Positions 49,072 through 58,450 of a stretch of DNA of 64,000 nucleotides are shown here, one piece after another. The DNA comes from an uncultured SAR116 cluster alpha proteobacterium. GTDB lineage: Bacteria; Pseudomonadota; Alphaproteobacteria; Puniceispirillales; Marisalimonadaceae. Position 1 is the stretch's first letter. Each line of letters begins with the position of its first letter. Under the pieces are notes generated by a model, which had not been told where the DNA came from, did no database searches, and saw nothing but the letters and a program-made list of their open reading frames with translations. Both the position numbers and the translations under genes were made by a program. The DNA is taken from the NCBI GenBank assembly GCA_902542765.1, contig CACBVW010000002.1:1-64000 (forward strand), given 5' to 3'.

Positions 49072-49989
49072 TTTCTCCATTTCTGGGACAGTTTTAAATA
49101 AATCATCAGCAAGCCCATAATCAGTTACAGAAAATATAGGAGCCTCTTCATCTTTATTTATCGCTACAATTACCTTACTGTCTTTCATGCCAGCTAAATG
49201 CTGTATTGCACCAGAAATTCCAGCAGCTATATATAAATTTGGGGCAACTACTTTTCCAGTTTGGCCTACTTGCCAATCGTTGGGCACATACCCAGCGTCA
49301 ACTGCTGCTCTACTTGCCCCCATTGCTGCTCCTAGTTTGTCCGCTAATTTTTCTAGAACTTGAAAGTTTTCAGCTGATCCAAGACCTCTTCCACCTGAAA
49401 CAACAATATCAGCAGCAGTTAATTCAGGTCTTTCATTTTGTGAAAGTTCTGAATTAATATATTTTGTTAATTCAGTATTTTTCTCAGCTTTAATAGATAC
49501 AGTTTCAACTTTATTTTCACTTAATGATGCTTTTTCAAATGCAGTAGTCCTTACAGTAATGACTTTACATGCATCTTCACTCTTGCAAGTGGCTATGGCG
49601 TTACCAGCGTAAATTGGTCTTTTAAAAGTATTTTCATCTATTATTTCAATAATATCTGGAACAATCATGACATCTAGCAAAGCAGCTAGACGAGGAGCTG
49701 TATTTTTTCCATTTGCTGTATTTGAAAATAAAATGTGAGAATAATTTTGTGCAATAGATTTAATAAGGACAGATAAATTTTCTGCTATTGAGTTTTTATA
49801 CATCTCATCATTGCAATAAAGAACTTTATTTAGACCATCAATTTTTCTTGCATTATCAATAACCTCTTGGCAACTATGACCAACAACTAACAAGTCAGTA
49901 TCGCCAATTTGTTTGGCTGCGTTTACAGTATGTAAAGTAGCAGGTAAAAGTTCATGGTTATTATGTTCAGCTATAGCGAGTGCTTTCAT
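49060..49989 (-). CDS. etfA: Electron transfer flavoprotein, alpha subunit
   Basis: FAD-binding subunit of ETF, passing electrons from acyl-CoA dehydrogenases to the quinone pool via ETF-QO, 309 aa. The ATG at 49989 has AAGGA 8 bases upstream and is preferred over an upstream in-frame codon at 50004. The C-terminal FAD domain has VVSGGRGLGSAENF, GQTGKVVAPNLYIAAGISG and INKDEEAPIF. It follows etfB closely. Confidence 0.96.
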   Translation of the reverse strand: MKALAIAEHNNHELLPATLHTVNAAKQIGDTDLLVVGHSCQEVIDNARKIDGLNKVLYCNDEMYKNSIAENLSVLIKSIAQNYSHILFSNTANGKNTAPRLAALLDVMIVPDIIEIIDENTFKRPIYAGNAIATCKSEDACKVITVRTTAFEKASLSENKVETVSIKAEKNTELTKYINSELSQNERPELTAADIVVSGGRGLGSAENFQVLEKLADKLGAAMGASRAAVDAGYVPNDWQVGQTGKVVAPNLYIAAGISGAIQHLAGMKDSKVIVAINKDEEAPIFSVTDYGLADDLFKTVPEMEKLIK

Positions 49990-50008
49990 TTTATATTCCT
50001 TCAATTTC

Positions 50009-50758
50009 TTATATTACTTTTGCTTCATTTTTTAATTTATCAACTAATTCATCTACAGTTTTTAACATAATCCCTGATTGACGTTTAGCAGGTTCTTCAA
50101 CTTTTAAAATACTTAAATGTTTTTTTATTTCTATGTTTAGATCTTCAATCTTAATTTCGCTAATTGGCTTTTTCTTAGCTTTCATAATGTTTGGAAGACT
50201 AGCATATCTGGGTTCATTTAATCGTAAGTCAGTGCTTATAACCGCAGGTAATGAAATTTCAATATTTTCAATTCCACCGTCAACTTCACGACTAACTTTG
50301 GCTGTTTTTCCTGAAATTTCCACTTTGCTTGCAAAAGTTGCTTGAGGCCAATCTAATAAGGCTGCAATCATCTGACCAGTAGCATTCATATCATCGTCTA
50401 TTGCTTGTTTACCTAAAATCATCAAATCGATATTCTCTTTTTTAGCAATAGATGAAATAATTTTTGCTACGTTAAGTGGCTCAAGATTAACATTGGATTC
50501 AACAAAAATCCCTGAATCTGCACCCATTGCAAGAGCATTTCTTATAGTTTCTTGAACCTGAGATGCACCGATAGATATGGCTACAACCTCATTCGCTATT
50601 CCTTTTTCTTTTAATCTTAAAGCCTCTTCAACAGCTATCTCGTCAAAAGGGTTCATAGACATTTTAACGTTTTCTAATTCAACACCTGAATTATCATTTT
50701 TAACTCTGACTTTTACGTTATAGTCTACCACTCTTTTAACAGGCACTAAAATTTTCAA
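50009..50758 (-). CDS. etfB: Electron transfer flavoprotein, beta subunit
   Basis: AMP-binding ETF beta subunit, 249 aa. It begins [18 protein letters not shown] and contains the beta-subunit signature region [24 protein letters not shown]-like [17 protein letters not shown] is typical. The start is a TTG with a strong GGAAGGGAG ribosome-binding site. It precedes etfA and follows the cobalamin adenosyltransferase gene on the same strand. Confidence 0.96.
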   Translation of the reverse strand: MKILVPVKRVVDYNVKVRVKNDNSGVELENVKMSMNPFDEIAVEEALRLKEKGIANEVVAISIGASQVQETIRNALAMGADSGIFVESNVNLEPLNVAKIISSIAKKENIDLMILGKQAIDDDMNATGQMIAALLDWPQATFASKVEISGKTAKVSREVDGGIENIEISLPAVISTDLRLNEPRYASLPNIMKAKKKPISEIKIEDLNIEIKKHLSILKVEEPAKRQSGIMLKTVDELVDKLKNEAKVI

Positions 50759-50782
50759 ACTAAACTCCCTTCCGTAAATAAA

Positions 50783-51376
50783 TTATTTTTGATTCAAACC
50801 TGGTATCCATAATACGTCCTTTAATCCATTTTCGTTTAAAACTCTGCATAATACAAATAATAAATCAGACAATCTATTCAAATAAATTAAAGATTGTATA
50901 TTTATATCTTCTATGCTTGAAAGTAAACTAATGTCTCTTTCAGCTCTTCTAGCTATTGTTCTTGACTGGTGGAGCAAAGTAGAGGCTTCTGATCCACCTG
51001 GTAAAATGAAGGAGTTAAGAGGTTTTAATGACTTATTATAGTAGTCTATTTTATTTTCTATTTTATCAATTTGTCCCTTTTTAATTCTAAGTGCTGGATA
51101 CTTTTCTTTTTCTTTCGATATTGGTGTTGCTAAATCTGCACCTAAATCAAATAAATCATTTTGAATCTCTCTGATTAAATTTTTAATTTCATTATGAAGT
51201 AAGTTTGAATTTCCTTTGTTTAAGCAAAAGTATACTATTCCCAAGGAGGAATTTAACTCATCAACTGAACCATATGCTTGTGGTCTAGGTGAGTGCTTTG
51301 GAACTCTACTTCCATCGGTTAATCCAGTTGATCCGTCATCGCCCGTTCGGGTATAAATTTTATTTAATTTAACCAT
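50783..51376 (-). CDS. Cob(I)alamin adenosyltransferase, PduO type
   Basis: Transfers adenosyl from ATP to cob(I)alamin to make adenosylcobalamin, 197 aa. The PduO signatures are the N-terminal IYTRTGDDGSTGLTDGSR and YGSVDELNSSLG; TLLHQSRTIARRAERDI is the R-x-x-x-R substrate helix. Its presence implies that the organism uses vitamin B12 coenzyme, although no mutase gene is in this window. It overlaps the HIG1-type gene by 8 bases and is 24 bases before etfB. Confidence 0.93.
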   Translation of the reverse strand: MVKLNKIYTRTGDDGSTGLTDGSRVPKHSPRPQAYGSVDELNSSLGIVYFCLNKGNSNLLHNEIKNLIREIQNDLFDLGADLATPISKEKEKYPALRIKKGQIDKIENKIDYYNKSLKPLNSFILPGGSEASTLLHQSRTIARRAERDISLLSSIEDINIQSLIYLNRLSDLLFVLCRVLNENGLKDVLWIPGLNQK

Positions 51377-51572
51377 TGTGATATCTCTTATAAATTAATA
51401 AGCATATAAAAATTAATATTGCTATAGCTTGAAAAATTATTCTGTATCTCATTAAAATATTGCTATGTGACTTGTTGTATTCTCCACCTCTAGCCATTGT
51501 TATCAAGCCCCAAGCAAGAATAAGAACCACTAATGTCATAGAAAGAAATAAAGTAATGTTGAACCAATCCAT
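51369..51572 (-). CDS. HIG1-domain two-helix membrane protein
   Basis: 67-aa membrane protein with two hydrophobic helices (ITLFLSMTLVVLILAWGLI and IIFQAIAILIFICLLIY) joined by a polar loop RGGEYNKSHSNILMRYR. This layout matches the alphaproteobacterial HIG1-family protein found between folD and the cobalamin adenosyltransferase. Mitochondrial relatives associate with respiratory complexes; the bacterial role is unknown. The ATG overlaps the folD stop by one base (TAATG). Confidence 0.83.
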   Translation of the reverse strand: MDWFNITLFLSMTLVVLILAWGLITMARGGEYNKSHSNILMRYRIIFQAIAILIFICLLIYKRYHNG

Positions 51573-52492
51573 TATAAAATTCCTTCTAAGACATTAATAA
51601 AATCATTTTTTTTGTTAATATAGGCAGCCTTGACAGTATTATGCATTAAGCATGCAATTGTCATTGGCCCAACTCCGCCAGGAACAGGGGTAATTTTTTT
51701 GGCAATTTTTAAAACATTTTCAAATTTGACATCACCAACAAGTACTCCCTTATTACTAGAATTATCATCATTTTTAGATTCTAATCTATTAATTCCAACA
51801 TCTATTACAATCGCATCTGGTTTAATAAATTTTTCATCAATCATTAGAGGAATACCCACTGCTACAATTAAGATGTCTGCTTTTCTAGTATGTACTTCAA
51901 TGTTTTTGCTTTTTGAATGAATTATTGTCACTGAGCAGTCTGAAGATAGTAACAGTGATGCCATTGGTTTTCCAACAATGTTTGATCTCCCAATTATAAC
52001 AGCGTTTTTCCCTTTTATATCGTCAATTTCGTGCTTCAACATATAAAGACAGCCTAAGGGTGTACATGGAATAAATTTTGGGTTCCCCATAAAAAGTTTA
52101 CCAAAATTCTCTGGGTGAAATCCATCAACATCTTTTGATGGACTAATTAAATTAATGATCTTTTTTTCTGAAATATGTTTGGGAAGTGGAAGTTGAACAA
52201 GGATTCCATCCACATTTTGATCCTTATTTAATACTGAGATATGGTGTATTAATTCTTTTTCTGTAACATCAGAACCAAGTAAGATTTCTCTAGATTCTAT
52301 ATCAATTTTTTTGGCTATTAGGATTTTATTTTTTACGTATATTTTACTAGCTGGATTGTCTCCAACTAGTATGACAGTAAGGCATGGCTTACGATTAAAA
52401 TTATGTAAAAATTCTTTGCTCAGAGGATGAATTTCTCCTAACAGCTTTTCAGCATACATTTTTCCATCAATTATTTTGTTTATAATCGTCAT
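51572..52492 (-). CDS. folD: Methylenetetrahydrofolate dehydrogenase/cyclohydrolase
   Basis: Bifunctional enzyme interconverting 5,10-methylene- and 10-formyl-THF, 306 aa. Catalytic SKIYVKNKILIAKKI carries the family Y-x3-K. Conserved segments include VQLPLPKHI, DGFHPENFGKL and the cofactor signature VIGRSNIVGKPMASLLL, ending with PVPGGVGPMTIACLM. It is second in a YggT-folD-HIG1-adenosyltransferase-etfB-etfA run. Confidence 0.96.
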   Translation of the reverse strand: MTIINKIIDGKMYAEKLLGEIHPLSKEFLHNFNRKPCLTVILVGDNPASKIYVKNKILIAKKIDIESREILLGSDVTEKELIHHISVLNKDQNVDGILVQLPLPKHISEKKIINLISPSKDVDGFHPENFGKLFMGNPKFIPCTPLGCLYMLKHEIDDIKGKNAVIIGRSNIVGKPMASLLLSSDCSVTIIHSKSKNIEVHTRKADILIVAVGIPLMIDEKFIKPDAIVIDVGINRLESKNDDNSSNKGVLVGDVKFENVLKIAKKITPVPGGVGPMTIACLMHNTVKAAYINKKNDFINVLEGIL

Positions 52493-52500
52493 AAATTAAT

Positions 52501-52785
52501 TTATAATCCTAATCTATAATCTTGAATTAAGTTTTTTAAAAAGCTCAATAAAAGAATAACAATTACAGGGGATAAATCTATTCCTGAAAGAGATGGTATA
52601 TACTGTCTTATTTTTCCTAATAAAGGTTCATGCAAAGATATTAATGCTCTAAAAATTGTATTAATAATTTTGTTATAGCTATTAATCATTTGAAATTGGA
52701 TTAGAACACTCATTATAACATATACGAATAATGTATATAAATAGAGTGTTATAATTTCATTTATCAAGATCAAGATGGCATTCAT
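52501..52785 (-). CDS. YggT-family membrane protein
   Basis: 94-aa integral membrane protein with two hydrophobic segments and the YggT motif region EPLLGKIRQYIPSLSGIDLSPVI-like, in which EPLLGKIR and IDLSPVIVIL are characteristic. The family has a role in envelope/osmotic functions that is poorly defined. It starts the folD cluster. The DUF167 gene often found beside YggT is absent. Confidence 0.88.
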   Translation of the reverse strand: MNAILILINEIITLYLYTLFVYVIMSVLIQFQMINSYNKIINTIFRALISLHEPLLGKIRQYIPSLSGIDLSPVIVILLLSFLKNLIQDYRLGL

Positions 52786-52834
52786 AATTACATAACTATT
52801 TCTATGTTGAGTATTTTGGAGATAGTAACTATCA

Positions 52835-52863
52835 TTGACATTAATATATCTAATATCAATATT
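52835..52863 (+). promoter_or_regulatory. Candidate sigma-70 promoter for the YnjB/YnjC operon
   Basis: A perfect TTGACA (52835-52840) and AATATT (52858-52863) with a 17-base spacer lie 36 bases before the YnjB-like ATG, in the divergent gap with yggT. The -10 is 4 of 6 matches. Confidence 0.45.
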
Positions 52864-52898
52864 TGTCTATTCAAGAACAACCTTTGAGGTAAATCTAA

Positions 52899-54143
52899 AT
52901 GTATTTAAAATTAGCAGATAATTTAGCTAAATTAGTTTTAAAGTGTTTTTTTATTAGTATTGTTTTTATAAATAGTACTTACACTAATGCCACAGAAAAA
53001 AAGAATGATTGGGACATAAAAGCCAACAAAGTTTCTGGACAAACAATTTTTTTTCACGCATGGGGTGGCGCTAAGAATATTAACTCATATATCAAATGGG
53101 CTTCAGATGAAGTTAAAAAAAGATATAACATAACGGTTAAACACGTAAAAGTAACTGATACTGCTAATGTAGTAGCAAGAATATTATCAGAAAAAAATGT
53201 CAAAAAAGACAATAATGGAGCCGTCGACTTAGTATGGATTAATGGAGAAAATTTTTCAGTGATGAAGAAAAATAATATGCTTCTCTCTGAAAATTGGATT
53301 AGAGACTTACCAAATTCTAAGTATTTAGATTTTGAAAATAACCCTAGTTTGTTAAATGATTTTGGAATTCCAACAGAAGGTATGGAAATGCCTTGGGGAG
53401 TATCACAATTAAATTTTTATTACGATACTAAATACATTAAATCACCTCCAAGATCAGCATTTGAATTAAAAGATTATATAATCAGAAACAAAGGTAGGTT
53501 TACTTTTCCTCAGCCACCAGATTTTACGGGGACTAGTTTTTTAAAACAAATTTTAATTGAGTTGATAGATAATAAAAGCTTGTTGAAATCAGAGTATATT
53601 ATTCATAAGCATAAAGATGCTCTTAGCCCATTATGGAAATGGTTAGATGAGACAACTCCATATTTGTGGAGAGAAGGCAAAAATTACCCCCCTAATTATT
53701 TAGCTTTAACAGAATTAGTTGCAGAAAGAGAAATTGACATTGGAATGGCCTTTAATATAGCACACGCTTCAAATGCAATTTCTGAAGGAAAGTTACCCAA
53801 CACTATAAGAAGTTTCATACATAAAGATGGAACTCTTGCTAACGTCCATTTTTTAACAATTCCATATAACTCTGGTAAAAAAACTGCTGCTAAAATCTTT
53901 GTCAATTTCCTGATATCACCGGAAGCTCAATTAAAAAAACAGGACAAGACTTTTTGGGGTGACCCAAGTGTTATTTCAGTAGCAAAATTAGATAAAAATT
54001 GGAAAAATAAATTTACTTCTCTGCCAAGAGGTCTTGCAACACTCTCAAATGAAGAGTTAACAATGAAACTGGAGGAGCCACATCCCTCCTGGGTTAAAAT
54101 CATAGAAGAAGGGTGGATAGAAAAATATGGCTCAAATAATTAG
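52899..54143 (+). CDS. YnjB-like ABC substrate-binding protein
   Basis: Periplasmic binding protein of the COG4134/YnjB group, 414 aa, with a signal peptide (LVLKCFFISIVFINSTYTNA). The N-terminal GQTIFFHAWGGAKNINSYI strongly resembles YnjB. Further family-like parts are the ligand lobe WGVSQLNFYYDT and KIFVNFLISPEAQLKKQ near the C-terminus. The ligand of YnjBCD-type systems is not established and thiamine has been suggested. The permease gene follows after 7 bases. GAGG precedes the ATG. Confidence 0.9.
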   Translation: MYLKLADNLAKLVLKCFFISIVFINSTYTNATEKKNDWDIKANKVSGQTIFFHAWGGAKNINSYIKWASDEVKKRYNITVKHVKVTDTANVVARILSEKNVKKDNNGAVDLVWINGENFSVMKKNNMLLSENWIRDLPNSKYLDFENNPSLLNDFGIPTEGMEMPWGVSQLNFYYDTKYIKSPPRSAFELKDYIIRNKGRFTFPQPPDFTGTSFLKQILIELIDNKSLLKSEYIIHKHKDALSPLWKWLDETTPYLWREGKNYPPNYLALTELVAEREIDIGMAFNIAHASNAISEGKLPNTIRSFIHKDGTLANVHFLTIPYNSGKKTAAKIFVNFLISPEAQLKKQDKTFWGDPSVISVAKLDKNWKNKFTSLPRGLATLSNEELTMKLEEPHPSWVKIIEEGWIEKYGSNN

Positions 54144-54150
54144 GTCATAA

Positions 54151-55836
54151 ATGGTAAATAAGTTTTTCCGGCTCCTTTCCAAATTTTCAATAGTGTTTAT
54201 TGGATTAATTATCACTCTGCCTATATTGTTTGGTTTTTTAGGCTTTTTTTTACCATCATTTAATTATTTACCAACTCTAGGAAAAGGTGAACTTAGCTTA
54301 AATTATTTTTATATATCAATGAATATTCCAGGGATATATAAGTCAATATTATTGTCGATATTTACTGGTTTATTTTCAACTGCTATAGCGTTATTTTTTT
54401 CTCAAGTTATTCTTTTATATTTTTTTAAAACTAAATTTTATAATTATCTAAAAATCATAATATCACCTTTAATTGCTCTACCACATATTACAATGGCTAT
54501 TGGTTTAATTTTTCTTTTATCTCCAAGTGGATTATTATTAAGGTCTGTTTCACCTTGGTTAACAGGCTTTGATAGACCTCCAAACTCTTATTTATTTCCA
54601 GATGAATATGGTTTTTTTTTAATATTAGGCCTTATTTTAAAAGAAATTCCATTCCTAATCTTAGTGTCTTTATCAGCTTTGAGAGAGTTTTCTTCATCGA
54701 AATTTTTTGATATAGGCAAATCACTTCAGCATTCGAGTTTTTCTACCTGGTTTATATTAATATTTCCAAATATTTACAAAAAAATTAGACTTGTTATATT
54801 TATAATCATTGCATTCTCATCATCTGTGGTTGATATGTCTTTACTTTTGGCACCATCAACTCCTTCCACTTTATCAGTACGAATTTTGCAAATCTTTCAA
54901 TCTTCAGATATGGACTCATTCTTCATAGCTTCAAATTTATCTTTAATTCAATTATTTATAATTATAATTTTACTTATAGTTTGGATTTTTTTTGAGAAAA
55001 TAATTAAATCAAAATTCTTTTATATTTTTTTTATAAAAATTACTTCGTTTAAATCAGAGTTTTTGAAAATTACTATTTTATGTTTTAATATAATTTTATT
55101 TTTATTATCTTTTATGGGTGTAATTTGTTCTATTTTGTGGGGATTAAGTGAAAATTGGTACTTTCCAAATTTTTTTCCAAATGATTTAAACATAGAAAAT
55201 TTTTTAAATTTTTATTATCAGAATAAATCATTGATTTTAATTTCTATATTTATTCCTTTGATGGTTTCATTACTGTCTATATCTTTGATAATTTTGTGGG
55301 TTGAATTATTAGACTATTTAAACATAACAAAAACTCAATTTGAATGGATTATATTTACTCCTTTATTTATTCCGCAAATTTCTTTTTTAATTGGAATACA
55401 GAGTTTTATGATATTTTTTAATTTTAGTAGTTTTTTAATACCACTTATATTTGTTCAATTATTTTATGTCATACCATATTGTTTTATCATACTTGCTCCA
55501 GCTATGAGAGAAGTTAAAACTGATTATATAAAAGTAGCTTCTAGTCTAGGAAAAAACAGATTAGTTAGGTTGTTTAAGATAAAAATTCCACTAGTCTTAC
55601 CTTCTCTAATGACTTCATTCGCTATAGGCATGATAGTTTCTTTTGCTTTGTATGTACCTGTTTATTTTATAGGTGCGGGCAGAGTCACAACTTTGACGGT
55701 CGAGGCTCTAAATTTAGCTTTGAGTGGTTCTAAAGAAGATCTGGGCATTGCAACAATTTTCCAAATATTGTTTCCAACCTTATTATTGTTCACTGTTGCT
55801 TTCATAAATAGAAAAACTGTAAAGTGGCAAATTTAA
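54151..55836 (+). CDS. YnjC-like ABC permease, two fused transmembrane domains
   Basis: 561-aa inner-membrane permease made of two fused binding-protein-dependent transport domains, each with the EAA-type loop (KSLQHSSFSTWFILIFPN in the first half, ASSLGKNRLVRLFKIKIPL in the second). This fused arrangement is that of YnjC (COG4135). It is paired with the YnjB-like protein, but the third gene, the YnjD-type ATPase, does not follow: a DJ-1 family gene comes next after about 70 bases. ATPase activity must come from elsewhere, possibly the orphan ATPase at 38.8 kb. Confidence 0.88.
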   Translation: MVNKFFRLLSKFSIVFIGLIITLPILFGFLGFFLPSFNYLPTLGKGELSLNYFYISMNIPGIYKSILLSIFTGLFSTAIALFFSQVILLYFFKTKFYNYLKIIISPLIALPHITMAIGLIFLLSPSGLLLRSVSPWLTGFDRPPNSYLFPDEYGFFLILGLILKEIPFLILVSLSALREFSSSKFFDIGKSLQHSSFSTWFILIFPNIYKKIRLVIFIIIAFSSSVVDMSLLLAPSTPSTLSVRILQIFQSSDMDSFFIASNLSLIQLFIIIILLIVWIFFEKIIKSKFFYIFFIKITSFKSEFLKITILCFNIILFLLSFMGVICSILWGLSENWYFPNFFPNDLNIENFLNFYYQNKSLILISIFIPLMVSLLSISLIILWVELLDYLNITKTQFEWIIFTPLFIPQISFLIGIQSFMIFFNFSSFLIPLIFVQLFYVIPYCFIILAPAMREVKTDYIKVASSLGKNRLVRLFKIKIPLVLPSLMTSFAIGMIVSFALYVPVYFIGAGRVTTLTVEALNLALSGSKEDLGIATIFQILFPTLLLFTVAFINRKTVKWQI

Positions 55837-55908
55837 TTTTAACTAGATTACTTGATTAGCTAATATAAATCTTTTATAGAATTTAAAAAAAAAAATTAGG
55901 AGTGCATT

Positions 55909-56463
55909 TTGTCTAATATACCAGCGTTTAAGGGTAAAAAAATTGCTGTGATGGTAGCAAGTGGTTTTAATGAAGAACAATTTTTAATAATACAGAAAAC
56001 AATTTTAGCTGCTGAGGGTTCTTACACTATAATTTCTCGAGATATTGGTACGACTAATGGTTGGGCATCAGAGAAATGGGGATTATCTTATCCTGTTGAT
56101 CAACCAGTTTCTGAGACATTGGCTATAGATTTTGATGCTTTAATTGTACCAGGTGGAGCAAATCAAATTGAAACTTTGAGTAACGATCTTCATGTAAGAA
56201 GAATTTTAAGGGCTTTTTTAAGAGAAAATGAACCGGTTGCTTTGGCGGGTGTTTCCTCAATCTTACTTACAACAATAGATGCGGCGAAAGGTAGAAAAGT
56301 TGCAGCATCAGATGCGGATAGTGCTCTTTTAATTGCTGCTGGTGCAGAAATTATTGATAAACCAACGGTAAGAGATAATAATTTGATAAGCGCAACCAGT
56401 GGTGAGTCAGGAATTTCTGATCTTTTAGAAATGCTTGCACAAGCTATTAAAGAAAATAATTAA
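55909..56463 (+). CDS. DJ-1/PfpI-family protein lacking cysteine
   Basis: 184-aa DJ-1/ThiJ/PfpI-fold protein. N-terminal KKIAVMVASGFNEEQF and DFDALIVPGGANQIE are typical. The nucleophile elbow, normally xICHGP or AICAGP, reads ALAGVSS (residues 111-117), and the whole protein has no cysteine, so the usual thiol chemistry (protease, deglycase or glyoxalase) is not possible. It resembles the DJ-1-like C-terminal domains of large catalases. The start is a TTG with AGGAG 8 bases upstream. It precedes a DUF1289 gene. Confidence 0.85.
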   Translation: MSNIPAFKGKKIAVMVASGFNEEQFLIIQKTILAAEGSYTIISRDIGTTNGWASEKWGLSYPVDQPVSETLAIDFDALIVPGGANQIETLSNDLHVRRILRAFLRENEPVALAGVSSILLTTIDAAKGRKVAASDADSALLIAAGAEIIDKPTVRDNNLISATSGESGISDLLEMLAQAIKENN

Positions 56464-56478
56464 CAAAAGAGGATGTGA

Positions 56479-56670
56479 ATGGGGCAAATGAATAAAATTA
56501 GTCCTTGTATAGGAGTTTGCTCAATTGATCCTAAAAGTAATTTATGTTTGGGATGTCTTCGTTCGTCAGACGAAATCGCTATTTGGCCACTGATAGATAA
56601 TCAAAAAGCTTTAGAGATTATGAAAGAGATCAAAAAAAGATCTCATAAGAAATTTAATTCTAATTTATAG
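56479..56670 (+). CDS. DUF1289 cysteine-rich small protein
   Basis: 63 aa. Four cysteines are clustered in [15 protein letters not shown] and LCLGCLRSS (C-x3-C and C-x2-C), which fits the DUF1289 family, proposed to bind iron-sulfur or zinc. [12 protein letters not shown] is the family tryptophan region. AGAGG is 7 bases before the ATG. It is squeezed between the DJ-1 gene and aspS on the same strand. Confidence 0.85.
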   Translation: MGQMNKISPCIGVCSIDPKSNLCLGCLRSSDEIAIWPLIDNQKALEIMKEIKKRSHKKFNSNL

Positions 56671-56680
56671 GAATTTTCAA

Positions 56681-58450
56681 ATGCATAAATATAGAACTCA
56701 TAAATGTAATGAATTAAGAATTGAAAATGTTAACGAACAAGTAAAGTTATCAGGCTGGGTCCATAGAAAGAGGGATCATGGACAATTAATATTTGTAGAC
56801 CTTAGAGATCATTATGGATTAACCCAAGTTGTTGTTGATTCATCAAATAAGAATTTTTCTATTTTTGAAAGCCTACCTTTAGAAAGTGTAATAACTGTAT
56901 CAGGAATAGTTGTGGAAAGATCGGATGAAACAATTAATGATAATTTACCAACAGGTAAAATAGAAATAAATTTGTCTGAATTAGAAATTATTTCCCAATC
57001 AAAAACATTACCTTTGCAAGTTAATTCGGATGAAGATTATGGCGAAGAAACTAGATTAAAATTTAGATATTTAGACTTAAGAAGAAGTAGGCCTCATGAA
57101 AATATTGTCTTAAGATCTAATGTTATTCAAACTATTAGAAATAAAATGTTAGAGTTAGGATTTTTAGAATTTCAAACACCAATTTTAACCGCTTCTAGTC
57201 CAGAAGGTGCAAGAGATTTTTTAGTTCCTTCTAGACTTAATAAAGGGAAGTTTTATGCTTTGCCTCAAGCTCCTCAGCAATTTAAACAACTCATAATGGT
57301 GTCTGGTTTTGATAAATATTTTCAAATAGCTCCATGTTTTAGGGATGAAGATAGTAGAGCTGACAGATCGCCTGGAGAATTTTATCAGCTTGATTTAGAA
57401 ATGTCATATGTTGAACAAGGAGACGTTTTTCAAGCTGTAGAACCTGTGATTAAAGAAGTTTTCAAAAAATATTCAGACAAAAGTATTGATGAGATTTTCC
57501 CAAGAATTACTTATAAAGACTCAATGTTAAAATATGGAAACGACAAACCTGACTTGAGATTTGCTCTTGAGATTCAGGATGTAACAGATATTTTTAGAAA
57601 TTCTGGTTTTACTATTTTTGCAAAATCAATTGAAAATGGATCTGTAGTAAGAGCCGTTCCAGGTCCGAATTGTGGTTCACGTTCGGTTGCAGATAGAATG
57701 AATAGTTGGGCTCAAGGAGAGGGTGCGCCTGGAATGGGATATATTATTTTTAGTGAAAACTCTGCTAAAGGACCAATTGCAAATGCATTGGGAATTGAAA
57801 AATCTCTTGAAATGAAAACCTTATTTAACCTTAATGATGGAGATGCTCTGTTCTTTTCTTGTGCATCAGAGAGTGAAGCAGCTAATTTAGCAGGAAGAGC
57901 CAGAGTTAAAATTGCAACAGACAGAGAACTAATTGAAAAAAACATATTTAAATTTTGTTGGATAGTAGATTACCCTATGTTTGAAAAAGACGAAAATACT
58001 GGAAAAATAGAATTTTCTCATAATCCTTTTTCTATGCCACAAGGAGGTATGGACGCATTGTTGAATGAAAATCCACTAGATATTCTTGCATATCAATACG
58101 ACTTAGTTTGTAATGGAATTGAGCTTTCATCTGGCGCTATAAGAAATCATGTTCCTGAAATAATGTATAAAGCTTTCGAAATTGCAGGTCACAAGCCCGA
58201 GGTTGTTGACAATAAATTTCCAGCCATGATTAATGCTTTTAAATTTGGTGCACCTCCTCATGGAGGGATAGCCCCAGGTATTGATCGTATTGTAATGTTA
58301 TTAGCTGATGAACCAAATATAAGAGAAGTAATTTTATTTCCAATGACTGGTAAAGCAGAAGATTTGATGATGAACGCACCAAACGAAATAAACGAACTTC
58401 AATTAAAAGAATTAGGTATTAAATTAGACAAAAAAACCAAACTTAATTAA
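56681..58450 (+). CDS. aspS: Aspartyl-tRNA synthetase
   Basis: Class IIb synthetase of 589 aa with N-terminal OB anticodon domain ([20 protein letters not shown]). The catalytic core has motif 2 [19 protein letters not shown], and motif 3 in the [13 protein letters not shown] stretch. A GAD insertion domain is present at roughly residues 290-410, the bacterial type. Whether it is discriminating or non-discriminating cannot be judged from sequence reading alone. It overlaps the convergent ctaA end by 8 bases. Confidence 0.96.
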   Translation: MHKYRTHKCNELRIENVNEQVKLSGWVHRKRDHGQLIFVDLRDHYGLTQVVVDSSNKNFSIFESLPLESVITVSGIVVERSDETINDNLPTGKIEINLSELEIISQSKTLPLQVNSDEDYGEETRLKFRYLDLRRSRPHENIVLRSNVIQTIRNKMLELGFLEFQTPILTASSPEGARDFLVPSRLNKGKFYALPQAPQQFKQLIMVSGFDKYFQIAPCFRDEDSRADRSPGEFYQLDLEMSYVEQGDVFQAVEPVIKEVFKKYSDKSIDEIFPRITYKDSMLKYGNDKPDLRFALEIQDVTDIFRNSGFTIFAKSIENGSVVRAVPGPNCGSRSVADRMNSWAQGEGAPGMGYIIFSENSAKGPIANALGIEKSLEMKTLFNLNDGDALFFSCASESEAANLAGRARVKIATDRELIEKNIFKFCWIVDYPMFEKDENTGKIEFSHNPFSMPQGGMDALLNENPLDILAYQYDLVCNGIELSSGAIRNHVPEIMYKAFEIAGHKPEVVDNKFPAMINAFKFGAPPHGGIAPGIDRIVMLLADEPNIREVILFPMTGKAEDLMMNAPNEINELQLKELGIKLDKKTKLN

